A stretch of DNA of 13,529 bases from an uncultured Planctomycetaceae bacterium (GCA_937967665.1 CALBSZ010000569.1:1-13529), one strand, 5' to 3'; positions 6,608 through 13,351 are shown, counted from the first letter of the stretch. The notes: generated by a model not told the origin, from the sequence alone. Made by a program: numbers and translations.

Positions 6608-8974
6608 TCAGTTGTTCTCGGCCAGGTAAACCCGCCGCAGCCAATTCTCCACTCTGGTAAAGTCGACGTCTCCGACGAAGTACTCTGGACTTTCGTCGGA
6701 ACGAATAACGCGCGGCTTGCCGTCGGTACCGAGGGTTGTCAGCTTCAATCCTTTCGGCGTCAGTTCGTCACCGGTGATCTTCTGCAGCGTCGACTTGAGT
6801 GTCGACCGGTAGATCGAATGCAAAGTGGCGTTTTCGCTGCCGCTGACGAAGTGGTTGTTCTTCTTCGAGGCCGCAAGCATGGGAGCGACAGCATCGGCAT
6901 CGCCCAGTTCCGCCATGGCCCGCACTGCAAGGATTTTCGCGTCGACGCTCTCGTGATCCAGTAGCGAGCAAAGTGCCCAGGTTCGCCGTTCCCTTGCCAG
7001 GCGGTGGATGTCGCGGCGGAAGTGTAAGTGATCGTCGGAAAACGCGGCGCGGTCTTTGTCTTGTCCGGTCAGACGCAAAATCCTCGAGTAGTCGAGTCCC
7101 GTTGGGTTTTGATCACTTCCGGAACGTGGTAGGGAAAACGGCTTCACGGCGGTGATCGCGATCGCCGCTTCGGTCAGTCGCTTCAATTCGGCGGCCGACT
7201 CGTCGTTGCTTGGAATCAAGAACGTACATGCGATGGTATCGCGGACCTTATCTGCCGGCTCGAAACGGTCACCCAAAGAACGGTAGTCGCGCAGACTGAC
7301 TTCCGCTGCGTACTTGCCCGGCGGCAGCGTGGGCAAGTTTGCGTGAACGTAAATGGCTTTGCGGGGGCCGACATCGTCAGCCTCCGCTTCGTAGCGGGCT
7401 ATGACCGCGGTGATCTTACTACCATTGCGTTCGAATCGTTCGACCTCGAATCGGTCGCTGGGACTTTGACTGCCTGGCAGGCGCCCCACGAGTTCAACGT
7501 AGCCGCCCGGGATCGACCGCTGTCGTCCGGCTTCATAGATCCACTTCGCGTGGGGTTTCTCTCGTGTCGGATAGAATCCGACGGCGATCAGTCCGGCGGA
7601 CAACTGGTCGGAAGGGTGCGCTTCGATGTGTAGCCAGTCACTGCCGATGTCAATGGCCTTGAAATCCGTTTCCTTGCTGGCCGTTTGCGTAGTGGTTGGC
7701 TCTTTTGTGGGCGCTGAGACTTCGCCCTTTTCATCTGCAAGCGCTTTTGGACGATATGCTGGTGAACCAGCGGACAGAAAGAGAAACGTCGCGACCGCGA
7801 TGACAATCGCTCCACTCGAGCAAGCCCCACAAACCGCCGAAACGCGCTCGCGCAATGTTGCTTTCTGTGAATGCCCTAGAATCCGGCGAATTCGTGACAG
7901 CAGCGAGCCGCCATCGGCCGCCAGCGTCAGCGGTGCGCTGGCGCCGGCTGGTGAGAGCCGGCAAGTTTCTTCCAGTCTCGCCAACGAACGGGCGTAAAGC
8001 AATCGATCGTCGGTGACCGACAACGCCAGATCATCGCAGCAGTTTTCCCGTTCGTCGCGTATGCGGCGCGAAATCCACCAGACGGCCGGATGATAGAACA
8101 ACAACGTCTCGATCGCCGTTTGCAGGATGTTCATCAAGAAGTCAAACCGGCGAATGTGCGCCAGTTCATGGGCCAGCACGGCTTCGAGTTCCTGTGGCGT
8201 CAGTCCGGTCAACACGGTGCCCGGCAATAGAATCACTGGCCGCAACACGCCAATCATTGCGGGCACCTGACATCGAGACGACTCGAGCGCTCGCACACAT
8301 CCGCGAATTCTCCAGCGCTCCACAAGCCGGTCGAGCGTGTTTTGCACTCCTGCGGGAACGGGAGACGTTCCGCAAGTCTTGAGCCGCCAAAGCGATATCC
8401 AGGCGCCTGTGTGGCGCGCAAACAAAAGGAGAAGGCCGGCGAGCCACGCCAGACAAATCCAAGGCAATGCAAACCGAACCAACCATGCAAGCTGGTCGCG
8501 GAAAGTCCACGTGGACGGTGGCACGTGGCCTTGATCTTCGGCCACATCACTGTTGTGTCTGTCTCGATTCGCCGCGTCATTCGGTAGGGTCGGTGCGGCT
8601 GGCGAAGTTGGCGCTGGCCCAACAAGTTCTTGCGGCTCAATTGATGCACTCGGGTTATCCGTTGCCGAAGCCCGTTCCGCCGCTGCGCTCATTCCTGGTC
8701 GGTCATCTGCTACCGGATCGGCAAGCACTGCGAGGTTCTCCGAATGAACAGCGGTTGTTCGGCCAACCAGCCCCATTGTCACGGGTATACATACAGCCGT
8801 CAGAAACAGGGCGGCAAAGGAAACCAGATACCGTGAATTCGCAGACCGGTGGCGCAAGAACAGGAGTGTGACGGCCAAAAGGAGCGCGATAGACAGCGCC
8901 TGCCAGAGTGTGTGAAGCAATGCCCAGCCCAGCCATTCGACCAAGGGGCTCGAAAGCAAATCAAAATGACTCAT
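6608..8974 (-). CDS. BlaR1-like M56 membrane metalloprotease with long C-terminal extension
   Basis: This 788-residue protein is the probable sensor-protease of operon B. Hydrophobic segments lie at about 9-40, 50-71, 163-187 and 385-402. The M56 site is HELAH at 269-273 (AVLAHELAHIRRFDF), with RDERENCCDDLAL at 306-318 giving the downstream zinc ligand. The typical phrase VPAMIGVLRPVILLPGTVL precedes it. After the last membrane segment a soluble region of about 380 residues shows no penicillin-binding serine motif. It has beta-rich stretches (about 440-590: LIAVGFYP, YVELVGRLPG, GKYAAEVSLRDY) and a single HEAT-like helical pair near 668-703 (LLDHESVDAKILAVRAMAEL). The ATG at 8974 overlaps the BlaI stop as TGATG, with AGGAG eight bases upstream. 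A GTG at 8977 is a possible alternative. Tight coupling to BlaI supports a repressor-protease partnership. The ligand is unknown. Confidence 0.9.
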   Translation of the reverse strand: MSHFDLLSSPLVEWLGWALLHTLWQALSIALLLAVTLLFLRHRSANSRYLVSFAALFLTAVCIPVTMGLVGRTTAVHSENLAVLADPVADDRPGMSAAAERASATDNPSASIEPQELVGPAPTSPAAPTLPNDAANRDRHNSDVAEDQGHVPPSTWTFRDQLAWLVRFALPWICLAWLAGLLLLFARHTGAWISLWRLKTCGTSPVPAGVQNTLDRLVERWRIRGCVRALESSRCQVPAMIGVLRPVILLPGTVLTGLTPQELEAVLAHELAHIRRFDFLMNILQTAIETLLFYHPAVWWISRRIRDERENCCDDLALSVTDDRLLYARSLARLEETCRLSPAGASAPLTLAADGGSLLSRIRRILGHSQKATLRERVSAVCGACSSGAIVIAVATFLFLSAGSPAYRPKALADEKGEVSAPTKEPTTTQTASKETDFKAIDIGSDWLHIEAHPSDQLSAGLIAVGFYPTREKPHAKWIYEAGRQRSIPGGYVELVGRLPGSQSPSDRFEVERFERNGSKITAVIARYEAEADDVGPRKAIYVHANLPTLPPGKYAAEVSLRDYRSLGDRFEPADKVRDTIACTFLIPSNDESAAELKRLTEAAIAITAVKPFSLPRSGSDQNPTGLDYSRILRLTGQDKDRAAFSDDHLHFRRDIHRLARERRTWALCSLLDHESVDAKILAVRAMAELGDADAVAPMLAASKKNNHFVSGSENATLHSIYRSTLKSTLQKITGDELTPKGLKLTTLGTDGKPRVIRSDESPEYFVGDVDFTRVENWLRRVYLAENN

Positions 8975-9363
8975 CACGAATTCTCCTGTTCATATTCGTC
9001 GAGCAAGGATCGGATATGTTTCAGCTCGTCCTCCGCAACTCGTTTTGTGCTCAAGGCTTTCAGGATGAGTTTGCTGGTCGACCCCTCGAATACTCGATCG
9101 ATGAAGTCGCCAACGAGTCGAGCTTGCGTTCGTTCAGGTGGCGCGCTCGGTTGGTAGACGTGAGGACGTCGCGACTCGTCGCGCGTAACCAGCCCCTTCT
9201 CAAGCATGATCTGCATCAACTTCAACACCGTCGTGTATCCGGTCGGCTTCTTTTCGTTGAGCACTTCCTGTACTTCACGAACCATCGATGGCCCGCGTCG
9301 CCACAAGACGCTCAAAATGGCCAACTCTGCCTCAGTGGGTGCCGGACTGAGTTTGTTGGACAT
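8974..9363 (-). CDS. blaI: BlaI/MecI-family winged-helix repressor (operon B)
   Basis: This 129-residue repressor carries the family signature in residues 9-62: PTEAELAILSVLWRRGPSMV followed by the recognition phrase GYTTVLKLMQIMLEKGLVTR. The C-terminal region (about 77-129, ARLVGDFIDRVFEGSTSKLI and further helices) matches the dimerisation and cleavage part of the family. I choose the ATG at 9363, which has GAG eight bases upstream and yields a standard-length N-terminus. An ATG at 9378 would add five residues (MRDHH) and lacks a ribosome site. The stop overlaps the start of the M56 gene, indicating translational coupling. Compared with the other BlaI in this window it is clearly diverged, especially in the recognition helix, which fits the different palindrome upstream of this operon. 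Confidence 0.93.
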   Translation of the reverse strand: MSNKLSPAPTEAELAILSVLWRRGPSMVREVQEVLNEKKPTGYTTVLKLMQIMLEKGLVTRDESRRPHVYQPSAPPERTQARLVGDFIDRVFEGSTSKLILKALSTKRVAEDELKHIRSLLDEYEQENS

Positions 9364-9414
9364 GTGATGATCTCGCATCTAAAGGTCTGCTGCAGTTCAG
9401 ACGACGCACTATCA

Positions 9415-9447
9415 CGAAAAGTTTCGCAGTATTACGAAACTCTTCGT
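9415..9447. promoter_or_regulatory. Clustered inverted half-sites, operator candidate for the operon B BlaI
   Basis: CGAAA and TTTCG half-sites alternate: CGAAA 9415-9419, TTTCG 9422-9426, CGAAA 9435-9439, TTCG 9443-9446. The central pair extends to a perfect seven-base inverted repeat with an eight-base spacer, AGTTTCG at 9420-9426 and CGAAACT at 9435-9441. The cluster sits 50-85 bases upstream of the BlaI start, where an autoregulatory operator is expected. I could not fix unambiguous -35/-10 boxes around it. Confidence 0.5.
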
Positions 9448-9502
9448 CTAACGGCTGAAAGAGCAACCCTGGATATGCAGTAAAGGTTTGTGTTACAACG
9501 GC

Positions 9503-9685
9503 TTACAGCTCAGGTGGCGAGTAGTTCTCCGGGAAATTCTTGTCATAATCCCACCCAGGTCGAAAGACCGACGACGATACATGGCTGGAAACGTCACTTT
9601 GGGCGCGGGTGACGTGTTGGTCGCGCCCAAGTGGATCGAACACAAGCCGCGTGTAGAACACCTGAAATGCACTTTGTAGACACAT
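9503..9685 (-). CDS. Doubtful small ORF or gene remnant
   Basis: A 60-codon frame starts at the ATG at 9685 (a TTG lies directly before it). Its translation has natural-looking composition: FYTRLVFDPLGRDQHVTRAQ, later FRPGWDYDKNFPENYSPPEL at the C-terminus. No domain is recognised and no ribosome site is visible. A 9-base inverted repeat lies inside it. It follows the XRE gene and another tiny ORF on the same strand, and it could be the 3' remnant of a longer deleted gene. The opposite strand is also open over most of this stretch, which lowers confidence. Confidence 0.25.
   Translation of the reverse strand: MCLQSAFQVFYTRLVFDPLGRDQHVTRAQSDVSSHVSSSVFRPGWDYDKNFPENYSPPEL
9599..9630. repeat. 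Nine-base inverted repeat TTGGGCGCG / CGCGCCCAA
   Basis: Perfect arms at 9599-9607 and 9622-9630 flank a 14-base spacer. A GC-rich stem would form in RNA from either strand, but no T-tract follows on either side, so it is not a standard intrinsic terminator. It may be a regulator site or chance symmetry within the small ORF that overlaps it. Confidence 0.35.
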
Positions 9686-9730
9686 CAAGCCTCGGTGAGA
9701 TGTGGACGATCACCAATATGCCGATTCCAT

Positions 9731-9862
9731 TCATTCATCACGAAGTATCCTGAGCAATTCTTCGATGGCCGGATCTGCTTCATCAAGTTGACGCGCTGCC
9801 TTTCTCAGCCATTGGATTTGTTCCTGCCGAGTTTTTCGAGCAACGGCTCGCAGGCGACGCAT
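9731..9862 (-). CDS. Small helical ORF downstream of the XRE regulator
   Basis: A 43-residue frame runs from the ATG at 9862 to a stop at 9731. The product MRRLRAVARKTRQEQIQWLR continues into KAARQLDEADPAIEELLRIL and is strongly amphipathic and helical, with a basic first half and an acidic second half. It starts 34 bases after the XRE stop on the same strand, so cotranscription is likely if it is real. No ribosome site is clear. XRE regulators of this type are often followed by a second gene such as an ImmA/IrrE protease or a toxin partner. This peptide is far too short for that and could be a remnant. Confidence 0.35.
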   Translation of the reverse strand: MRRLRAVARKTRQEQIQWLRKAARQLDEADPAIEELLRILRDE

Positions 9863-9896
9863 GGTGAAATGCGCAAGGATTATCGGCTCGGTACAG

Positions 9897-10274
9897 CTAC
9901 TTAACCACGTTACAAACTGACGTGGTAATCTCCGGATCGCTCGCTCCTACTTGAGCCAACAGTCCATCCAGCATCTTGTCATCCAGACCGGCTAGTGTGC
10001 GGAACGCTTCGGGGCGTTCACGCACCCGCTTCCTGATCGACTCAGGCACCTTGTCCGCCAGCAAGAGCAATTCTTCTTCGTCAGCTTCGAGAACGTCCGC
10101 CAACTTGTGAATGAACTTCTCGGAGGGGTAGTCGCCGAAGTGCAGGTTCTCGTTCTCGACCTTGCTGATATACGTGTCACTGACGCCGATCTCATCCGCC
10201 AAGTCGCGTTGGGTCATCCCCTGCTGCCTGCGAAGTTGCCGAACTCGTTCGCCGAACTGCATTTCGGTACTCAT
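9897..10274 (-). CDS. XRE-family helix-turn-helix transcriptional regulator
   Basis: The 125-residue protein has a Cro/C1-type HTH at about residues 7-63: FGERVRQLRRQQGMTQRDLA followed by the recognition helix region GVSDTYISKVENENLHFGDY. A helical C-terminal arm follows (PSEKFIHKLADVLEADEEEL, RKRVRERPEAFRTLAGLDDK). The first ATG at 10274 is used. An internal ATG four codons later (MQFGERV) would also give a full HTH domain. It is probably a cytoplasmic dimeric repressor. It is divergent from the plus-strand cluster starting at 10434, with about 160 bases between, so it may control that cluster as well as itself. The family is common in planctomycete accessory regions next to stress or defence genes, but its target cannot be read from sequence. 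Confidence 0.9.
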   Translation of the reverse strand: MSTEMQFGERVRQLRRQQGMTQRDLADEIGVSDTYISKVENENLHFGDYPSEKFIHKLADVLEADEEELLLLADKVPESIRKRVRERPEAFRTLAGLDDKMLDGLLAQVGASDPEITTSVCNVVK

Positions 10275-10283
10275 CTGCTGATT

Positions 10284-10316
10284 GCTTGTGCGGTTCAGAA
10301 ACAGTATTCTGCTTGT
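10284..10316. promoter_or_regulatory. Repeats in the XRE promoter, possible operator
   Basis: GCTTGT occurs twice in direct orientation (10284-10289 and 10311-10316, 27 bases apart), bracketing the imperfect dyad CAGAA-acagta-TTCTG at 10296-10311. This set overlaps the -10 region and leader of the XRE gene. Autoregulation by the XRE protein is inferred from position only. Confidence 0.3.
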
Positions 10317-10329
10317 ACTTTTTAGTCAA
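10301..10329 (-). promoter_or_regulatory. Promoter of the XRE gene
   Basis: On the minus strand TTGACT (10329-10324) is followed after exactly 17 bases by TACTGT (10306-10301). The -35 matches five of six consensus bases and the -10 four of six. The ATG at 10274 lies about 20 bases after the expected transcription start, giving a short leader. Confidence 0.5.
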
Positions 10330-10433
10330 GAACCGGGTGGACCGAAGAAACGAATTGTCACGACGCCAATTTGTCGAACAGAAGGCCACGCCAGATCATG
10401 CAACGAGCAACCTGAGATGTACTGAACGAATCC

Positions 10434-10565
10434 ATGAGCGAAACAGCTTCAATCCCGACCCCCGGCCAAATCGCAAGGATTCGCCAGCGAACATTTCGTG
10501 CCAAGGAGATCGACAAACTGGATCGAGTTGTGAGGCTTCCAGAACTGCGGAGAGCCTCCACATGA
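10434..10565 (+). CDS. 43-residue ORF resembling the start of a helicase gene, ATGA-coupled to the next gene
   Basis: The frame opens at the ATG at 10434 and reads MSETASIPTPGQIARIRQRT then FRAKEIDKLDRVVRLPELRR before stopping at 10565. The phrase PTPGQIARIRQRTF resembles the extreme N-terminus of SNF2-type helicases found in planctomycete defence islands (PGxIxRxRxRxYLVE). This is recognition from memory and covers only about 15 residues. The stop shares bases with the ATG of the following gene (ATGA at 10562-10565), the usual sign of translational coupling. It is either a small leader ORF or a truncated helicase gene whose 5' end now drives the next gene. No clear ribosome site precedes it. 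Confidence 0.4.
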   Translation: MSETASIPTPGQIARIRQRTFRAKEIDKLDRVVRLPELRRAST

Positions 10566-11380
10566 ACGAGGAACGTGAGAGCGTAATCCATCAGAGAATC
10601 AACGAAATCGGCAGGGAGAGTTTTCCCGATAGTGCCGATGCCGGATGGAGGATTCTCGGCAGCGAGCATGTCGGCTCTTACAGCTTTGTTGAAGCAGAAG
10701 CGACTCTGGCAACCGTCGAGTATCCGCGAGTGGTGTTCGTCCTGCTGTTTGGCGAGAACGATCAGACCACAGTTGTTGGCTGTTACGAAGGCCAAAGTGT
10801 TCACGATGGGTTTTATGGCGGCGATGGTATCGAATACGGACTTCTGTTTGCAAAACCGGACACATCAGACGAGTGGCGAAGCCTGTTCTTTGAAGAGACT
10901 TCATTTCTGGAGAGACTCGGAACGCTCTCTGAGCATGAGCGTGAGAGGATTGTCGGGGACAAAATCGACGACATTTGCCAAAACGGCATGGTCGTTGGAG
11001 ACATAGCCGATTCGTGGAGGGTTCTCAGGTTCATTCACGATGAGAAATACACGTTCGTTGAATGCTCACCAGATTCACTGGACACTGAAAGCCAGAGGTT
11101 CGCAATTGTATTGGCTTTTACCGAAAGCGGTCATCCCATCGACAACGCTGCGTTTCAATTTCTCGATGAGAGCAACAGATGGGAGACATGTTATACGGCG
11201 TGCCCTACCTCGGTAATTCGAGAATGGGAGCCTTCTTTCCCTGAATTGGATTTGCAGTGGCCTGCATCGGGTGGACTGCCTCTTCTTATCGAGAACGTGC
11301 AGCAGGTCGTTCGATCACCACTACTCATTGTCGTTCTCCTCGTTCTTGGGGCTTTTCTTCTTTGGTGGTTTCTGCGGTGA
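10562..11380 (+). CDS. Tail-anchored protein with two copies of an uncharacterised domain
   Basis: I choose the ATG at 10562 (272 residues) because GGAG lies nine bases upstream and it overlaps the previous stop as ATGA. The upstream extension to 10286 reads as non-coding. The protein contains an internal duplication: repeat one at about 5-66 (GWRILGSEHVGSYSFVEAEA, then RVVFVLLFGEN) and repeat two at about 127-190 (SWRVLRFIHDEKYTFVECSP, then RFAIVLAFTES). The shared frame is W-R-[IV]-L, Y-[ST]-F-V-E and a hydrophobic beta strand. Each copy is preceded by a helix (RESVIHQRINEI; RERIVGDKIDDI). A single C-terminal membrane helix, LLIVVLLVLGAFLLWWFLR (about 254-272), makes it a tail-anchored protein facing the cytoplasm, since there is no signal peptide. 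The family is not recognised. It is probably cotranscribed with the two membrane-protein genes downstream. Confidence 0.8.
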   Translation: MNEERESVIHQRINEIGRESFPDSADAGWRILGSEHVGSYSFVEAEATLATVEYPRVVFVLLFGENDQTTVVGCYEGQSVHDGFYGGDGIEYGLLFAKPDTSDEWRSLFFEETSFLERLGTLSEHERERIVGDKIDDICQNGMVVGDIADSWRVLRFIHDEKYTFVECSPDSLDTESQRFAIVLAFTESGHPIDNAAFQFLDESNRWETCYTACPTSVIREWEPSFPELDLQWPASGGLPLLIENVQQVVRSPLLIVVLLVLGAFLLWWFLR

Positions 11381-11418
11381 TCGCGATGTCGTTTGGAAGG
11401 GCATGGTCGTAAGTAACA

Positions 11419-12132
11419 ATGGGTCGGAAACGCCGTCGAAAACAGAAACAACGCCGACGACCACAAAAGGTCGCCCCTACGCCGAAAACCCCGGAATATT
11501 CGGAAGAGCCGAGCAGCATCGACAAGCGGTTTCAGCAAGTGTCGCCGAATGTGTTTAAGGTCGGGGGCATCACGGGTGGTAGCGGCTGCTTGATGGTGAT
11601 CTTGCTAATTCCAGGTATATCAGCCCCCGTCGTAATGCTCTTGTTCCGCCTCGCTTTCGGCCAGGGTCGTCCGTTCATGTCCTGGGGTGGTGATTCGGCC
11701 ATCCTGACGATCTCGCTCGGCTGCCAACTCTTCACACTCATTGCACTGGCAATCTGGCTTCTGCACAGACGATTTGTTTTCGACAAGCACGAAGGTGAAC
11801 TGACAGCGGGAAACATAATACAGAAGCAGCAATATCCTTTGACCGCGATCCAGTCTGTTGAAGTTTGTCGCCGATCTTCAAATACGAAGAATTGGTTCGC
11901 ACCAGGATATTGGGATTATCGAAGCGAGGGTGAATACGACAGGCACCGAGACGTGACCAGCTTCGAGATCGGGCTGATTCTAAAAACTGAAACAGACGAC
12001 CTTCGCCTGAATTTGTCAGCCAGTGAGAATTTAGATCATGCCGTCGAAAAGGCCGTGCAACTGGCCGAGTTCCTCACAGTGCCGATAAGCGGTGACGCAT
12101 ACGAGAAATTCATGGGTCGCTCCAGCGAGTGA
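11419..12132 (+). CDS. Two-TM membrane protein with possible PH-like C-terminal domain
   Basis: The 237-residue protein starts 38 bases after the preceding stop. Its first 20 residues are extremely basic (MGRKRRRKQKQRRRPQK), suggesting a cytoplasmic N-terminus that contacts lipid or nucleic acid. Two hydrophobic segments follow at about 55-79 (CLMVILLIPGISAPVVMLLF) and 93-116 (ILTISLGCQLFTLIALAIWL). The remainder (118-237) is soluble and begins FVFDKHEGELTAGNIIQKQQ, with PLTAIQSVEV, FEIGLILKTETDDLRLNLSA and a final helix HAVEKAVQLAEFL. A two-TM hairpin, a beta-rich block with an I-x-x-I/V strand pattern and a C-terminal helix is the layout of bacterial PH-like membrane proteins, but no diagnostic motif proves it. 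It is probably part of the same operon as its neighbours. Function is unknown. Confidence 0.82.
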   Translation: MGRKRRRKQKQRRRPQKVAPTPKTPEYSEEPSSIDKRFQQVSPNVFKVGGITGGSGCLMVILLIPGISAPVVMLLFRLAFGQGRPFMSWGGDSAILTISLGCQLFTLIALAIWLLHRRFVFDKHEGELTAGNIIQKQQYPLTAIQSVEVCRRSSNTKNWFAPGYWDYRSEGEYDRHRDVTSFEIGLILKTETDDLRLNLSASENLDHAVEKAVQLAEFLTVPISGDAYEKFMGRSSE

Positions 12133-12162
12133 GGCTCCGAAGAGAACAGTACATGATCTACG

Positions 12163-13071
12163 ATGAATAATAAACGACGACAAAAAGAAGAGGCCAACCA
12201 CTGCGACCACGATGTCGGCCTGCACGATGTCCGGCTGATTGAAGCGAAAGGCCCATATCGAACGGGGGGGTCCGTTGTGGTGTGGAGCCTGTTCTCTTTA
12301 ATCTTGGCAGCGGCAGCGATCCCCTTCGTTCTTATCGGATTCAATGATCCGATTGCGTTCTTGGGTGCAGCCCTGTTTTTTGTCGGCTCCGCACTGCTCC
12401 TATATATGGCATTCGGCGTTTGGCAATTCAATGATCGCAGCGGCCTTGAGGCGGCAGTCATTCGCGTGAGTGGCCCGTCGCAATTGGCCGGACAGACGTT
12501 AACGCTGCATATCGTTCAGTCAAAACGCAAGGCGGTCCGCATCAACTCTATGATAATTCAACTATTCATTGGCAGAGCGATCAAAAAACCGAATTCGAAA
12601 CGCGGTTGGGAATTCACACCAAACGGAATTGAATACGTTGATCCGCACGGCAAACTATACCGCGTTGAAAAGCCGTTTCTCACTCAGACAATTTCGGACT
12701 CGTCGGACACAGAGCCGGTTGCACTCACCATTCGGCTCGAAATTCCACAGTTGCCGAACCGACGCGAACAAGACTGCAAATGGGGGCTGTGTTTGACGAC
12801 GATGACGGAGAGCGATCTGCCTGATTGCAACGCCGAGTATTATCTACCCGCTCCCCTTCACAAAGTCGTCACGGGTCCAAATCGGCAATCTTGTCCAGAT
12901 TGCAAAAACGAATACACCAAGGCCAGAAAACAGGAACAAAAATATAGAGAAATCGTTAGCGACTCCAAGGCGAACGTGGGTGAATCCCTCGCCACGGATT
13001 ATGAAGTACATCGCTGTCCGCATTGCGGAGCCATCGTGGAGAAGAAAAAGATTTCATCCAGATGGATTTGA
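12163..13071 (+). CDS. Two-TM protein with beta-rich middle and C-terminal zinc ribbon
   Basis: The 302-residue protein starts 30 bases after the preceding gene. A basic N-terminus leads to two membrane segments at about 37-60 (SVVVWSLFSLILAAAAIPFV) and 64-86 (AFLGAALFFVGSALLLYMAF). Residues 95-230 are predicted beta-rich and include an arrestin-like pattern (GPSQLAGQTLTLHIVQ; PVALTIRLEIPQLPN), possibly a cytoplasmic binding domain. The C-terminus holds two cysteine knuckles, CPDC at 244-247 and CPHC at 285-288, spaced as a zinc ribbon with a charged helical insert. The ending VHRCPHCGAIVEKKK matches the visible end of the convergent gene at the window's right edge. A G7 tract at 12264-12270 lies in the coding frame. 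Slippage there would truncate the protein. Topology puts both the beta domain and the zinc ribbon in the cytoplasm. Function is unknown. Confidence 0.82.
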   Translation: MNNKRRQKEEANHCDHDVGLHDVRLIEAKGPYRTGGSVVVWSLFSLILAAAAIPFVLIGFNDPIAFLGAALFFVGSALLLYMAFGVWQFNDRSGLEAAVIRVSGPSQLAGQTLTLHIVQSKRKAVRINSMIIQLFIGRAIKKPNSKRGWEFTPNGIEYVDPHGKLYRVEKPFLTQTISDSSDTEPVALTIRLEIPQLPNRREQDCKWGLCLTTMTESDLPDCNAEYYLPAPLHKVVTGPNRQSCPDCKNEYTKARKQEQKYREIVSDSKANVGESLATDYEVHRCPHCGAIVEKKKISSRWI

Positions 13072-13153
13072 ACGTAGTCGCAGAAGGAATTGGCACTTCG
13101 GGAGTACTACCGATAGAACAGCGTGAGTCTTGAAAGTCATTTAATGTGCGGTC

Positions 13154-13180
13154 GGGTGGCACTGGCTTTGCCAGTGCTTC
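13154..13180 (+). repeat. Left copy of a 27-bp inverted repeat with an internal hairpin
   Basis: The sequence GGGTGGCACTGGC-TTT-GCCAGTGCTTC contains an eight-base perfect stem (GCACTGGC 13159-13166, GCCAGTGC 13170-13177) with a TTT loop, followed by TTCTTT. It matches the reverse complement of 13325-13351 with one mismatch. Read on the plus strand, it can serve as a terminator for the operon ending at 13071. To my recollection, similar GGTGGCACTGGC...GCCAGTGC units are dispersed in planctomycete genomes. Confidence 0.75.
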
Positions 13181-13324
13181 TTTAATCGAAGTTGCAGAGT
13201 CCGACCTGAGATCCTCTCTCCAACTTTACAAAATCGATTGAGCTAACTTCGAAATCTTAGACGGTTGGGATTTACGTAAAGCTGTAGCGTCATTCGAACT
13301 GCCGACTCAACTCCTTCGGCATAG

Positions 13325-13351
13325 GAAGCACTGGTAAAGCCAGTGCCACCC
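13325..13351 (-). repeat. Right copy of the 27-bp inverted repeat
   Basis: The reverse complement reads GGGTGGCACTGGC-TTT-ACCAGTGCTTC, differing from the left copy at one loop-edge base (A for G). Its stem is seven base pairs (13328-13334 with 13340-13346, five-base loop). On the minus strand it lies just after the partial gene at 13420-13529, so each copy is correctly oriented to end transcription from its own neighbour. Confidence 0.75.

Noticed and set aside
10286..10561. Upstream extension of the 272-residue protein to an ATG at 10286
   Set aside because: The added 92 residues have random composition, overlap the XRE promoter and a better small frame, and the ATG at 10562 has a ribosome site and an ATGA overlap.
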